From Ulota crispa (Eukaryota > Streptophyta > Bryopsida > Orthotrichales > Orthotrichaceae), in contig OY987249.1 of assembly GCA_963920765.1 (NCBI GenBank), positions 4,373,230 through 4,437,229 of the forward strand: a stretch of 64,000 nucleotides of DNA. Reading direction: 5' to 3'. A program made the position numbers and the translations under genes. How positions within the stretch are numbered: position 1 is the first letter of the stretch; each line of letters begins with the position of its first letter. Positions 35,975 to 48,700 of the stretch are shown in pieces. A model generated the notes under the pieces. It saw only the letters and a program-made list of their open reading frames with translations. It was not told the DNA's origin and searched no databases.

Positions 35975-37621
35975 CTAGAAGTACTTGCAATTACCATTAG
36001 AAAAGTAAATGACTACTAGAATTTTAAAATAAATTAAAATCAAAGAACATTCATTACAGAGAAAAATAGTAACAACAATAGAAAGGCTTAGTATACATCA
36101 ACAACAAAATGTCTCCAAATCACCAATTCTCTGATGCACTTTGAAGTAGATTAGACATATAATGTTTGAAGACAGCGTTGGAATTAATTGGGATTTAAAT
36201 ATTTTAAACAATGAAGGAAATGAATATCGCAACATTCATGACATAACTTCAATGATTAATCGTCATCTTCAAGAAAATGAGCACTATAATTGAAATTCCA
36301 TGCTTTGCCATAGCGTTTGTATAAACCAAATCTTACGATTTTTCAACTTATTGCAAACACATTAAATACTATTCATGTCACGGTACTAAAGTATTAATCC
36401 AGTTCTACAAGTAATACTTGTCACAAACATTTGGTTCGGGAGTTGTCCTTCAATATAGTACAGCAATATCCATTATTGAAGTACTTGTCACCGAACTTGG
36501 CATTGTTGTGGTTAATATCAATGGTGCTCAAATCACAACAAAAATTCATCCAGGAAACAGCTGCACAATTATGTACCATTCCAATTTTGTAATAGATAAT
36601 TTACTATCCTTCCCACTAAAAATCTTATACATCTTAAAACTTAGATATACAAACATCATAAAAAACTTACCCTGGATGCATTTAAGTTGTTCTACCCTTT
36701 TTAGTAATTGCATATAACTATGATCATATCCTAGCATTTCTGAAAAAGAATTCACAATGCCATTTTGGATTGGCCTTGCATAAGTTGAGAACGACACTCC
36801 AGTAAAGGTGGGAGCACCTATAAGCATCACTCTAAGAGTTATAAACATGATGAGTATTAATAAACAAATATCAAATTATAGGACCCTATTAGGAACAGGA
36901 AAATAATGAGTTTGCAATCTTGAATGTATTATTTGGATACTGAGAGAGTAAGTTGTGAATTTTTAATGAGCAAACGGCCATTGTATCCAAATCCACTATC
37001 AAGATTCCATGTTCTCATGTTGTACATCATTGTCATTACATCTATTTACTTCCAAACATTTTCCAGTATTTCAGTATTGACAGTTATGGGGACAACGTTG
37101 CTTATGGGTGCTCCTACCTTCTAACTTTGAGATTTTATACCGATCGTCAATTTCATTCTCAACAATTTTCTTTATATATTGTACGTTCAGTTAAAATAGC
37201 TTCCAACAAGTCCGACAGACTATTGTTTGACATAATAAACAACGAAGATTATGTGCTACTCAATTCCATATTTTTAATGTGTTGTAAGATTTTCAAAAGT
37301 TCCTGTCTCAACAAACTTCATCCATAAATTCATATAATCATTACACAATCCCCTCTCCAAAAAGTATTTGTGAATTCCTTTGCAATTTGGAAATAAAACA
37401 TAACTAACAAATTCTATTCTTCACAAGGATTTACAACTTCAATAGTCTAAGTTCGGTGACCTAATTAATGCACTCCTAGAATTCAATACATCAAGATTGC
37501 ATGGACACATAATCTCCATATTTTGACATATTGTTGGCCACATTCTACACATTTTAGAATTTCATTGCATAATAAAATGTAAGAAACAAATGCACAAACC
37601 TCCTTACATATGTAACCTTAC
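35975..37621 (-). other. Probable intron of TNP2, 1,647 bp
   Basis: On the minus strand the coding sequence stops at LPYSE with a GAG/GTAAGG donor (37622/37621) and resumes at RHLLDPMH after CTAG (35975). Intact CACTA transposases run these peptides together. The phase is off by one base as I read it, so an indel or a neighbouring site is involved. The frame at 36848-36546 (IQNGIVNSFSEMLGYDHS, ending CATCCAG/GTAAGT) could be an alternative exon but has no family support. Confidence 0.5.
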
Positions 37622-39493
37622 CTCCGAGTACGGCAGTTGAAAGAAGGTGCTCACTCTCTTCACTCCTGTATGTTTAACCGCATTGTGCTCTCCATTTTGT
37701 CGGCCACCTACTTCAATGTAATATTCTCTCAACGCTCCTAGGCATTTAATAGTCTGGCCTATTTGGCGTGGGGGGGCTGGCCGCAGTTCCCAATGTCCAT
37801 CAATGCTACTCTTGCAAGTCTAGACCAGTGATCACTATGTAGCCATCGGCGATTCCCAAGGTATATAGGCTTATCCGCTTCTTTAGAATACTTGCCACTA
37901 GTACCCTCTCCACACAGTGCAACCTGCATTTCCTTTACCCACTTGCCCAGCAATGAGAGTATAAGTTGGGAAGTTGTTTATGGTCCACAGCAACATTCCA
38001 TGAAGTTTAAAATATTGCTTTGAATCATCTATTTCAAACATGTCCACTGCAAAGACTCCCCTCCACAGCTTCTGAAGCTCCACCAACAAAGGCTGTAGAA
38101 AGACATCTATGGTGTCCTTTGATGGTGAGTTTGGCCCTGCTATAATCATACTTAGGCTAATGAAAAACCTTTTAGTAAGAAGATATGGAGGCAGGTTATA
38201 AAATACAATCAATACTAACCATACGGAGTGTCAAGAGGACTAATGACTATAAGGATTTACCCCATCCAATGCTAGCCCCATCCGGACATGTCTTGGGTCC
38301 GTAGTGAATCTAGGGAAATTTTGATCTACAAATTTCTATTGCTCATTGTCTACAATAGATTTGAGTTTCCCATCGGTGGAGTGATTCTCAGAATGCCACC
38401 TCATATGCCGCAATATTTTGGGGCATCTAAACATTCTCCTCAATCTTTTAATGATTAAAAAGTACCATAAAACACAAATGGGCACTAATGTAGACCCAGG
38501 GGCATACCTAGATTTTTGACAAGCTGGACAACTTTCTAAAGCCAAATGTTGTCTCCAATATAATGTCTTGCCACATTTGCAGCAATGTGTATTTTGATGA
38601 GAGAGACCAAGCTTTGAGACAAGATGCTTAATTTCATATGAGTTTGCTAGATAGGTATTGTCCACTAGAAGGACATAGTTCTTCAAAAAGGTTAAGATTT
38701 TGTCAAGACAACGATGGCTTATACAAAACAACGTGCATAACGACATGAGAATGACACTGAATTGTAACCTGCTACTTCTCAAGCCTGGGAAGAGAGGTAC
38801 TAAAGCTTCCTCCACTAAATTGTTGCAGAGGTCAATTTGGTCGTCTTGTTCATCATCACGAAAAGCTTTATCCTAATCAGTGCCCTCTTCCTTGCTCTTT
38901 GTATAGAATTGATGGATGCCATCTACCTAGTTGAAGAAGTTTTTGGCCATGTCCTTCAAATTCACTTCTACTACATCTAGCATCTCTAATCCCGTGCGTC
39001 ATGAAACTCTTCTTTAGCATTGAGTTCATCTCCTGATGGCAAGTCGGAATCTGGAGTGTCATTACCTCCTGTTTCTTCAACTCCAAAACTCTGTTCATAG
39101 AATTACATAACGAAGTAAACCTTCTTGAAGTTAAATTTCTGCACTTTGTAACACCTTTTGACTAAGTGGTACATTCATTGGCACTTACATTACGTACTGA
39201 ATGGAAGTACTGAAAACTTATTTCTTCACATTTTGGAAATTTACCTAATTGTTTTTATTGGCTTACACTGCTGTATTTCAAAAATGAACTACATGTGGAA
39301 GGTCACTCACTATGAGAGATTTAGTAAGTCCTCCATCTTGGCTATATTTTTGATGATGAATTTTAATGACTTGTACCTCCTGCTGTTTCAGACCGTGGCA
39401 TTTCTCACACACACATGGGTATCTGTGAATCCCTTGACTTGCTGCAACTGCTCTCTCAATGTGATTTGCCTCAAAAAGTACTTGTGGTCTCAT
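37622..39493 (-). pseudogene. CACTA transposase TNP2 (Transposase_21) of the big element
   Basis: Domains in order: N-terminal Cys segment IHRYPCVCEKCHGLKQQEVQ (39493-39278), like the transposase-associated domain; an acidic linker (39098-38830); LFPGLRSSRLQFSVILMSLC, HCCKCGKTLYWRQ and RRMFRCPKILRHMRWHSEN (38815-38339); VRMGLALDGVNPYS, YNLPPYLLTKR, GPNSPSKDTIDVFLQPLL and LHGMLLWTINNFPTY (38330-37900); and, after a frameshift near 37950, KPIYLGNRRWLHSDHWSR and STFFQLPYSE. These are the hallmarks of the Transposase_21 nuclease of plant CACTA elements. In-frame stops are TAG at 38927, 38873, 38336 and 38240 and TGA at 38231; a 1-base shift lies near 38995. The copy at 24226-23085 has Gln where TAG 38240 stands. 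It is transcribed leftward, away from TNP1. Confidence 0.93.
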
Positions 39494-42400
39494 ATTTCAA
39501 GAACTTTGCACAAGTAGTACCTATCATTGTTCACAAAGAAAAGTGAGATATGATTACAGAAAGTACCTACTAGTCAGTGTCATAAATGCAAAGTTTAGAA
39601 CTACGTTCAATCTATGGAGTATAAGTGTTGCACATAATGATGCTAGTGTGGAAAATGTCACTAACATAGTATAAACATGATTATGTATTCCACTAAACAT
39701 GTTTGGGAACTGAGAAAGCCGGTATTGATAGTGTTAGCAATTGGGCTTCTTGCATGCCATTCTACTTTGAACTATACAACTTGAAAGGGGAAATAAATTA
39801 AGTGAATCTCTCATCTAACAAAGGAATGCAACTACTGAAATTCCAAAAGTGCACAGAGAAGAACTAAAAGAGATCGCAGTATAACGAATGCAAGTGAAAT
39901 TAAACTTTGACATGTTCTATAATCAGAGCCGTGTTTTTGCACATGCATTATGAGCACTTAGCAATGATTTAGTTTTTATAGGGACTGCTGTGATAGGATG
40001 AAGTGCAAGATTATGTCACAAGGAAGTCGCATGTTACAATGACACAGGGTGCCATGTTCTTCACTTATACATCAAAGTGATTGAAGATGCCTATGTTTTT
40101 TAGTATACCTTACCACTTGATATATGACTCCTCTCATGTTCTGCACTCACAGCAAGAGCATCCCCAGATTCAATTTCAGATCTCTCATAACTAAGGAGAG
40201 AATGTGTATCATGTATCACAGTGTCTCAACATGCTTGAACAGCAAAAAAATTGTATATTATGGAGATAATATTGCCACCACCAACGCTGTATATTTTTTC
40301 CAGTATTCACACTTTGTACAACATTGAGTAACATGCATCACTCTAATATTTTTAGTTAAGGTAATTACTATACCAAAAGGAAGACTTCATAGTGAAAGGA
40401 TGGACAACTAAAATTTGAATGACAAACTTACAATGGAGGTCACATATTCCACTTAAGAAGGTTCTATATGTTCCACTCGCCTTTTTGGAATCGATAATCA
40501 CGTCAACCCTGAAAAAAAATTTAGAAGCCTATTAAAACATGAATTTATTGTGTACAATAGAAAAATTGAATTACTAAAGAAGAATATGTGATGAGTTGCA
40601 TTTAATTATTATGCTGGCATTGCCATAAGGTGTGCTAAGCATAGCTTAATATTTTATATGTGAATGTCCATCATGATGTTTAAACTCTTCAATAGCGGCA
40701 AAGAAAATGCAAGTGTGATGCATAGAGGAAGTGCCAAATAAAAGTTGATTACACTCTGGTCCACGTTTGCTAGCCCTTTGTTGTAACCAATAAAAAATCA
40801 TAGACATTGCAAAATTTTGACATATAGAATTTCTTTTGAAACAAACTGTACAAGCAAATCTCTTATAAATATTAGTATGCATATTTGTAATAGTATTATT
40901 AAAAAGAGCAAAGCCCTATGAATTTCTTGAAAATAAAGAATGACAAAAAGTTTGTTCACATTCAACTCGGAAAAAGCTTAAATTCTAGGCTTCTGAGTTT
41001 GCTGTTGTAACGATGGTTCTAAAAATGTACTTTTTATTTAATAAACAACTTGGCAGCCCTAACATCAATCTCTTCCCAGATAATAGAATATAGGTTCCAA
41101 AAGCGTATCAATAAGGGGATGTACGTTATCCTTGTTGTCTTTAAGTCTTCATTGAAATTGGTATGTAAATGGCAATACGATAATAAATGGAAAGCAATGT
41201 TCCAAAAGGGCACCTGTTTGCAAAAAATTATCTCTGAACACTCACTTTGTGATAAAAAGAAAAAGCACACATTGTGCCATGAAGTCATTTATTCTATAAA
41301 TTTGTCAGAGCTGTATAAATCTAGTGTATCACATGATAGACAGCTTCATACTACTATCTTCTGTCATAAATAGAATGGCGTTGTAACTACATACCATGAA
41401 CACAATGATCCCTTCAATCAAAAACAACATTTGTTTACTGTATATGCACATTACCTAATAGTATTGTTCTCATTGATCACAAATTGAAATTCTCAAATTT
41501 TTGAATCTAGAATTGGGGGTATTAGAGTTCACCAATTTAAGAATATGGTTATGCAAAGCACGTAAAGCCAAACACTCACCTAGAATTAACATGAATGCTC
41601 CAAACTAATGTGAGAATTATGAACTATGCAATACATAATCACTGAATGTGACGATTTATTTTAGACTAAAGTAAGGACAATGGAAACTAGAACTGAGTGC
41701 ACATTGAATCTTTAGAATTTGGTGCACCACTTTCAAAGCGAAGAAAATTACTTTGTAGAAATGTGGAAATTCTTTGACAATCATCTGGTACAACACAAAA
41801 TTTCTAGTCGATTGCTCTGGTTTTGTGTAGTATCATTAGAAGACTTTAGGGTTTCATAACGTATCAACTTCACGACTACAATAATGGCTTTGATAGTTGC
41901 TTTCAGGGTGCATGTCAGTAGAGACAGAATTGAACTTCAAGGTAGATGTTGTGCAGGCGTGCCTAACAAGAATGATTCCACAATTGTTTTTCCACTGTTT
42001 CCTTTAAGAATTTTCTATCTAGCAATTCTGACAAAGTCCATCAGTGATTACTCGTAGAACAACTTTGCAAACACGGACTTAGGTTGTAAACTATGACAAG
42101 CATGAATTCGGTTAAATTCTACAATTTGAAGAAGTTCTCACTTGTACGTCAGTGTTTCTACCAAAGTAGAAGCCCCTGGTACGTTGCGACGCCTGCATTA
42201 GATACCTCCCTTCACAAAGGTCCGCAATGACACTCTTGGCCGTGGACACAAAAAACTTGCGCTTCTAGGCATGCCCACTTTGTGGTCACAGAAATTATTG
42301 TGTCGTTTCTTCACCTCGTTCTCCATATCCACAGACTGGACACTCTGATTAAGGAAGATTTTACACGTCTGCCCTCACTCACCACTACAGTAGTGACAGG

Positions 42401-43116
42401 TGGCGGAATCCACCGTTCATTTAGGTTATTTTGGATGAAAAGAGGCATTTTTGAGAATGGATGTAATATATCTGGAGTGACGTGCCTTGATTTTTCTTCT
42501 AAAAAATCTGGGCGCTTGCGTCGTTGCCTTGCTTTTCTTGCTGCATGTATGACTGATTCCGTTTTGTGAACCTGCTTTCTAGTGTGTGCAAGATGTTGCT
42601 AGAGTTCTTCCACAATAGGTGAAATGCTTTTGAAGGTGATCATGTCATAATAAGAACAGTGGGCTACGTGCAGCAATAGAAGAACAAGAGTACACCGAGG
42701 GTATTAGGTGAACACCTTTGCTAAATACCTTCAATTGTGCATACAATGTTTATAATTTTTGTTCCGGCAAGGCTAATTTCAAGGCAAAGTTGCAACAAAC
42801 AATGCCCAATTGAGTAGATAACTTGCAGAAAACCTTGTATGCCATAAGTGTTTTAGGTGACAGGAAGTACAAAAGAAGATTATGTGCAAGAAAGTTGTAG
42901 ACCATCTTCAAACCTCACTTTTACATACTCATTGCGTAGCATCTAGGGTATTCATACTTTTGCGGTTACATACAATGGCAATCCAAAGCTTCTATTGCAT
43001 TAAAAATTGTGGAAAAAATAATTCAAAGGGTAAATGAAGAGAGCTTCATTTTCTAAATAAAGTAGAAAAAAGTTTAATGAGTGACATTACTTGTTGATGT
43101 TGCATTTTTGTAGATC
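39494..43116. promoter_or_regulatory. Central region between divergent TNP2 and TNP1 genes
   Basis: About 3.6 kb with no recognised coding domain separates the two outward-facing genes, so it should hold both promoters and 5' exons. Strand skew changes sign around here. A G+C-richer patch at 42200-42560 (frame 42282-42569) may be an untranslated or 5' exon; I could not assign it. No clear TATA box was chosen. Confidence 0.4.
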
Positions 43117-45747
43117 ATGGAGACTTACAAAAATCAACGACTTGCAAAAGAAAAATCTATTCCCTGCCCAAATAGTAGTGCATGGAGAGAAAAAAAAGGA
43201 AAGAGCTCCGTGGGAACTGCCACTTCAGCAGAACAAGGAAGAAACGCCAGCCATGTCAGGGCCATGGCTACCACGGCGATAGTACAAGAGTACTATAGTG
43301 GTGGTTCATTTCAGAAGGTTGGTCAGAAGTTTATGACTTACAGAAGTGGTCTGGGGCAGTTAGAAGCACTTCAATGACAGGTCGTCAATACTACTGACAA
43401 CCACAGTGCTCAAAACAAAAGGAGGACAAGTACTACAAAGTATGAAGGTAATCTGTATGCCGGATATAATATTGTTCTGACATAGAAATTACACAACATA
43501 ATTGTACTATTCCTAGTGTCATAGAGTACAAGTGCATGCTGCACTTGTGAGATTTCTAATTCAAAATTGGATGTGCACTGTCATTTGCAGAAAACATAGA
43601 CAGCGATGAACAGTCACGATAGTCACAAAAACACTCAGCAAAGTCAACATTCATCCCTAGAAAGGCTGCAATGTTGTTGACGGCGACTGTGTTTGGAACA
43701 CCGACGACGTCAGCACTGCAAAATGGGCAAAGCCAGAAAAATAAAAAATGCCAACTCTTGAAGCATGGACAAGGGAACCTGCAGTATCACATTGGAGAAT
43801 CTTCTAAACAAAAGGAATGTCATAGTGATGAGGATGGAAAGCTGCCAAAGTATTCAATAAACAAAAATCAAGGACGTCTTAAAACACTAACGCTGCTGCT
43901 GGACAAAGGGAAAGTGGCAAGAAACTCTCCGGTAAATATTGACCTGCTTATCATTGTATCGCTATATTACAAAGAAAATGTGTTCTCTAATAGTTGTGTT
44001 TGTAACATTCTCTACAAGGCGCATTACTAATATAAACCGTATATCATGTCTAATTAAATTTTGTGCATCGTTTAGTACAACACCTTCTCATCAGAACTAC
44101 TGACCTCATTCATTTTTCCAAGATGTCTGCATATCATGCGTCTCTTTTTTTGGGAGTTAGGAATGCATTGGAAACGTATCATGTAGTACATGAAATTCAT
44201 TGTTGTCAACAATACAAGCAAAAACAAGAGTTATGAAATCTTAAAGTCACCGGACAGCTTAAGTACATGGAAAATATGAATCTGGCAACAATGTTGACAT
44301 GAAGTGATGAAATTGAAATAGTATTGTTCACGTTTTGTATGGTGCTTTATTAAGTATAAAAATAATATAAGCATTACATAATTGGGTTATGATTCATTGT
44401 AGTGCAATTCTTTGCCACCTTGTAAACCTATTCTAACATTCAACACAATTTTTGGTATACAACATGCAGGTAGGGTCACCCAAAACAAAGGAATCATCAC
44501 CAAAGTGTAACGGTATTGCTTACAGTGAGGACCAGTGGGACATAGGAGAGCACAACAATGAAGACAATGCCGTTCAAGACAATGTTGCAACAACATAGTG
44601 TACTGACAAAGAAGAGTTTCATGCAACACCACCAAACATCCTTTCTACTAGAGTACAGAAGGGAGATATTACTGATCTCATTTATCAAATAGCGATAGAG
44701 AAAAGAAAGAAAAGAAGGCAAGCGCAGAAGGAGCGCAAACAAGATGGGATCAGACGTCACAGACTAGGGTTGCCAACGAATATTTTATCGGTGAACAAGT
44801 ATTTAGGAAAGCCTTATGGTTTGGGAGTGAAGGCCTGGGAGAAGGAGTTGGCATTCATGTTGCGGACACTGAATCCAACCATAATGAATATAAACCAGCA
44901 ACCATACGGTGCTATTCAGAAAATTGCGGAATGGATCAAACATTTGTAGGAGTACATGTCACTTGTCTGCTTTGAATACGTGAAGAATCCCGTTGCATGT
45001 GGCGTAAAATTGAGGCGATCCGCCATATGGAGAATGATAGAGAACAAAGAAGAGAAGCCAGAAGATCTATCAATTGACTCTTGGGACATGCTTGGCAAAA
45101 TTGCACAGAGTCCTGCTCACATAGAAACACCAGAAAGTTGCAAATGTGCTAATGTTGCAAGAGTAAATTTCAAAAGAACAGGCCCATCCGGAGTTGTTGG
45201 AATAACAAATAGATTGCGAGACAAACAGAATAGGTCACCTGACCCTGAGGAGGTATGCTTTGAGATGCAAAGAAATAAAGGTTACGGTGGACTTTCCCAA
45301 TAGAGGAAGAAGAGTAAACAAATGAAGACAATGACAAACAAGGTTGATGATTTCAATCATACCGTTCATTGCATGACAAGGCAAACCTTAACTATTATGG
45401 ACAGCGATAGAAAATTTGAGGATTGTGTCTCTGTTGAGAGGACTGAAGTATGTAATGCCAAATTAGAATGGTGGAAGACTAATGGATGCAACAATGAGAA
45501 GATGGGGAAATAGACAGAACTTTCGGACGAGCAAATTCTTCCTCATCCTTGTGTGAGGGAAATGATGAAAATGATAGAAGAACTCAAGTACACAAATAAT
45601 GGAGGACATTTTGATGATGGGCAATTGTTTTCTAAAAAAAGAACTTCAACAAAAATAGGAATGGAACTCAATGCTTCCGAACGTGAACAGCAGTGTGGAG
45701 GAATAACTGTTAATGAAACACAGGTGAAAATTGACTTCTTGTAGTAG
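43117..45747 (+). pseudogene. TNP1/TnpA-like gene (Transposase_24-like), three exons with in-frame stops
   Basis: Exon 1 is 43117-43447 from an ATG (METYKNQRLAKEK) through TGA 43375 to TKYE. Intron 43448-43590 (GTAATC...TTGCAG, phase 1). Exon 2 is 43591-43931 with TAG 43620. Intron 43932-44469 (GTAAAT...ATGCAG, phase 0). Exon 3 starts at 44470 and stays in one frame to the double TAG at 45742-45747, passing TAG at 44596, 44947, 45301 and 45511. Both splices preserve phase and there is no frameshift over about 650 codons. Exon 3 has a basic stretch (EKRKKRRQAQKERKQ), then TGPSGVVGITNRLRDKQNRS and PDPEEVCFEMQRN, resembling the C-terminal signature of Transposase_24, the second CACTA protein, which binds subterminal repeats. 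Assignment rests on that and on position. Confidence 0.72.
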
Positions 45748-48700
45748 AAAATTGCTTGGAATGATTTCTCATTGATGAACTCTTTTGCAAGGCCATTCTA
45801 AATGTCATGTTCTGGACTACATATGCACGTGAGTGGGCAAAGTTTTGGTAATGAAGTATGTTTTGTAAGCATGTAGGATGGCGGAGGTCACAAATCCGTT
45901 GACAAAGAAACTCCCCCACTTAAAGGTCGGTGTTGAAGGAAGAGAATCATCTACGACTAATCAATGTTGAATAAAGTATGCATTCTTCTTGGTGCTCAGT
46001 GAGTTGACAAGGATTAGGAGAACTCTAGGTTTGTTATAAGAAGGACTTGCCATTGAGAGCAATTTGAATATGGCATACAAAATTTTATAGTTATTCAAGT
46101 CAATGCTAATGAGTTGGTCACTGTCGTGGCTCACAAGAATCAATGGTTTTCATAACAACGATGGCTCTGGGTCTACCAACACTAGTGCATTAGCATCCCT
46201 TGGCTTCTACAACTCAGAGTAGTATACATTGTTTGTCTAAATGAATGTGTCTTCATATTCAATTGAATATGAAGTGAGTATGTGTAATTTGTGTCAGTAA
46301 GTGCTCTTACTCCTTCTTTGTATTGGTTCACATTCAATAACTAAATGTCATTCAATTAATGCCAAAGAGAGAGTAATTGTGTTGTTTGACACGGCAAATG
46401 TACAAACGCTTCCACTACAATAGCATGTAATACAAATTAGTTACTTAGTGAATGGAGAAGAAGGTGTTGTTGCAATAACAATGTAGTTTACGATGTTTTC
46501 TGGTAATCATGAGATATGTAATTGAAATTATTATAGCAAAGGAAATGCATACTTACTTGATTGTTGTAATGGGATCATTAGTATAAATGAAGATAATTAA
46601 TGACTCTTGTAATCAAATACTATTCATGTATAGAGTGAATGATCTTTGGTTCCTAGAGTATGAAGAGTTCACGGCGTTCATTTTTAAAAATGGATGTTGA
46701 TATTCCTTTTTATTGATGTTGCCTTTTTTTGATTTCAAACAGTAGTGAAGTAAGATACGAAACTCATTTTGTGACAGAATATATTAAAGTGTGCTTATGC
46801 ACAATACCAACAATATGTGCTTGAACGCTGTTTCAATACTTTAGTTTGAAACATGTGTAGGATGTGTGCTTGGAAGCAGAGGTTAGCACTTAAGTTTGAA
46901 GAGTTTATGTTTGAATTACCGGTAGTGGTAGTGATTGCTTTCAAAAGCATAAGAGGTGGCTAATATTTGAAATGTAATTGTGTCAACTGCCGCTAAGCCT
47001 TGAAGAATTATAAGTTTCTTAAGTAATGTTTTTGTTGTCATAAACTCTCCTCATTTTTGCTAGTCATTTACAAAGCCTGTATGGAATGTATTGTACTATG
47101 GGCAAGAGTATTTGAAGATAGATGTAGGACACCTATTGGTCCATTTCATTTTGAAGATTTCATAGAACACTTTAAAGTACTAGAGGAATCTCTGTTTGGT
47201 GATGGTGCGGTAAAATATTGGCTATGCTTTCAATGGCAATTTAATGCTAAGCAGTGTCAAATGTGCATGATTACATGCTCATGCAGGTATGGTTGTTCAA
47301 GAAGTAGAGGAGGACATGCAAAGATTGTCAAAGTAAGGGGGGAACTCAGACCAAGCCTGAAGAATGACAATAACGTTGAGTATCGTCCTTGCAGGCCTGA
47401 CTGTGGGTTTTCAAAATTTGGGAATCTGGAGTGTAGTATGAGGAAGTGGGGTGGACGTTGTCTTTTGTCAAAGTGAGTGATTCTCGTGAGTGGGGAGGCA
47501 GTAATGTAGATTGGTTTGCCGTGCTTGCAGAATTAATGTGTAGTATATGAAGGAAGATTTATGCTATGGTTGTCAGTTCTGTAGACTAGGGGTATCCTTC
47601 CATTTGATGTGTTGTGTAAGAAATTGAAATTGTGCCTAGTGTGTTGCTTACAAAGGACTGTCTATTTCCTGGAATAATAAAGGTAGGAAATGAAGTAGTG
47701 TGTTTTTGTTGAATTGGATTTTTTGTGTGTATTTTGTGAAATAGTCCATGAAAATGAATAAAATGGGATTGTGTTTTAAACCCCTTCTGTTTTCAATGCA
47801 TGTGGGAATTTTGTTTGTGCAAGTGGTAGACATTCTTGTACATGACAATTGAACAAAAATGTAGTTGAAGTCAAAATTTTAGGAAGTCAGTTTCATTGTT
47901 GAGGCACTGGTTGAGGATCGTGTGCTTTTGGAGGAGCCTGCTGAACAAGTACAAGACAACAATGTATGTCAGAAGATTCAGGCTTTCACTTATAGGTATT
48001 GATTGTTGAAAGTGATGGTAAGTGTTTGAGGCTATTTTCAATATAAAAAAAAAAGAATGAAGAGTGTGGAACGTGCTTTGGCGGAAGATTTTTGCGAGAA
48101 TTATGTAATATGAGTGGAGCTCGTGTGAGGTTGTTAGATATGGGGGGGAACTTTAGCAGATTGAATGTGATTGAAGGTGCAAAACATGTACTGCAAAAGA
48201 TAATCTGAAAATGTAAAACGTCATCAACGCCATTATGGTTTTACTATTACAAAGTGGTATTTGAACATTAGAATTCTCTTCAAAATTGACAATTGTAATA
48301 TCGACTATAGATTATTAGATTTAATAAAGGACCATTTCCTAATATATGAGTTGATGTGCTATTGCAGTGAAGGTACATTTTAAGAGGAACACTACATATC
48401 TAGTAGGAAGTGACGAGCTGGGTGGGCAAGAGCGGGATTTGAGAGAAGAGAAATGGAGTAGGTGCGATGAGTTGAAATTGAAGAACTCCTCATAGTTGAG
48501 GTATAAGGTAGGCAATGTTTGAGTGTGCTCTTGCTTTGGTGAATGTTAGCTGTTGTTGAAAAATTACATGAATGAATGAGTACAATTTTGTACAAACCTA
48601 ATATTCTTCTCTTTAACATTTTTTATTTATTGTGCCAATTGCTTGCTAGAGATTCACAATATGCAACGTGGTTGATATGAATATTTGAAAATTATGCTGA

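Noticed and set aside
36546..36848. Extra TNP2 exon ending CATCCAG/GTAAGT on the minus strand
   Set aside because: Good donor, but the peptide does not match CACTA transposases and would interrupt the LPYSE to RHLLDPMH junction.
47057..47476. 139-codon plus-strand frame in the right arm
   Set aside because: No family resemblance, no splice support, and the arm is C-poor, which lengthens chance frames.
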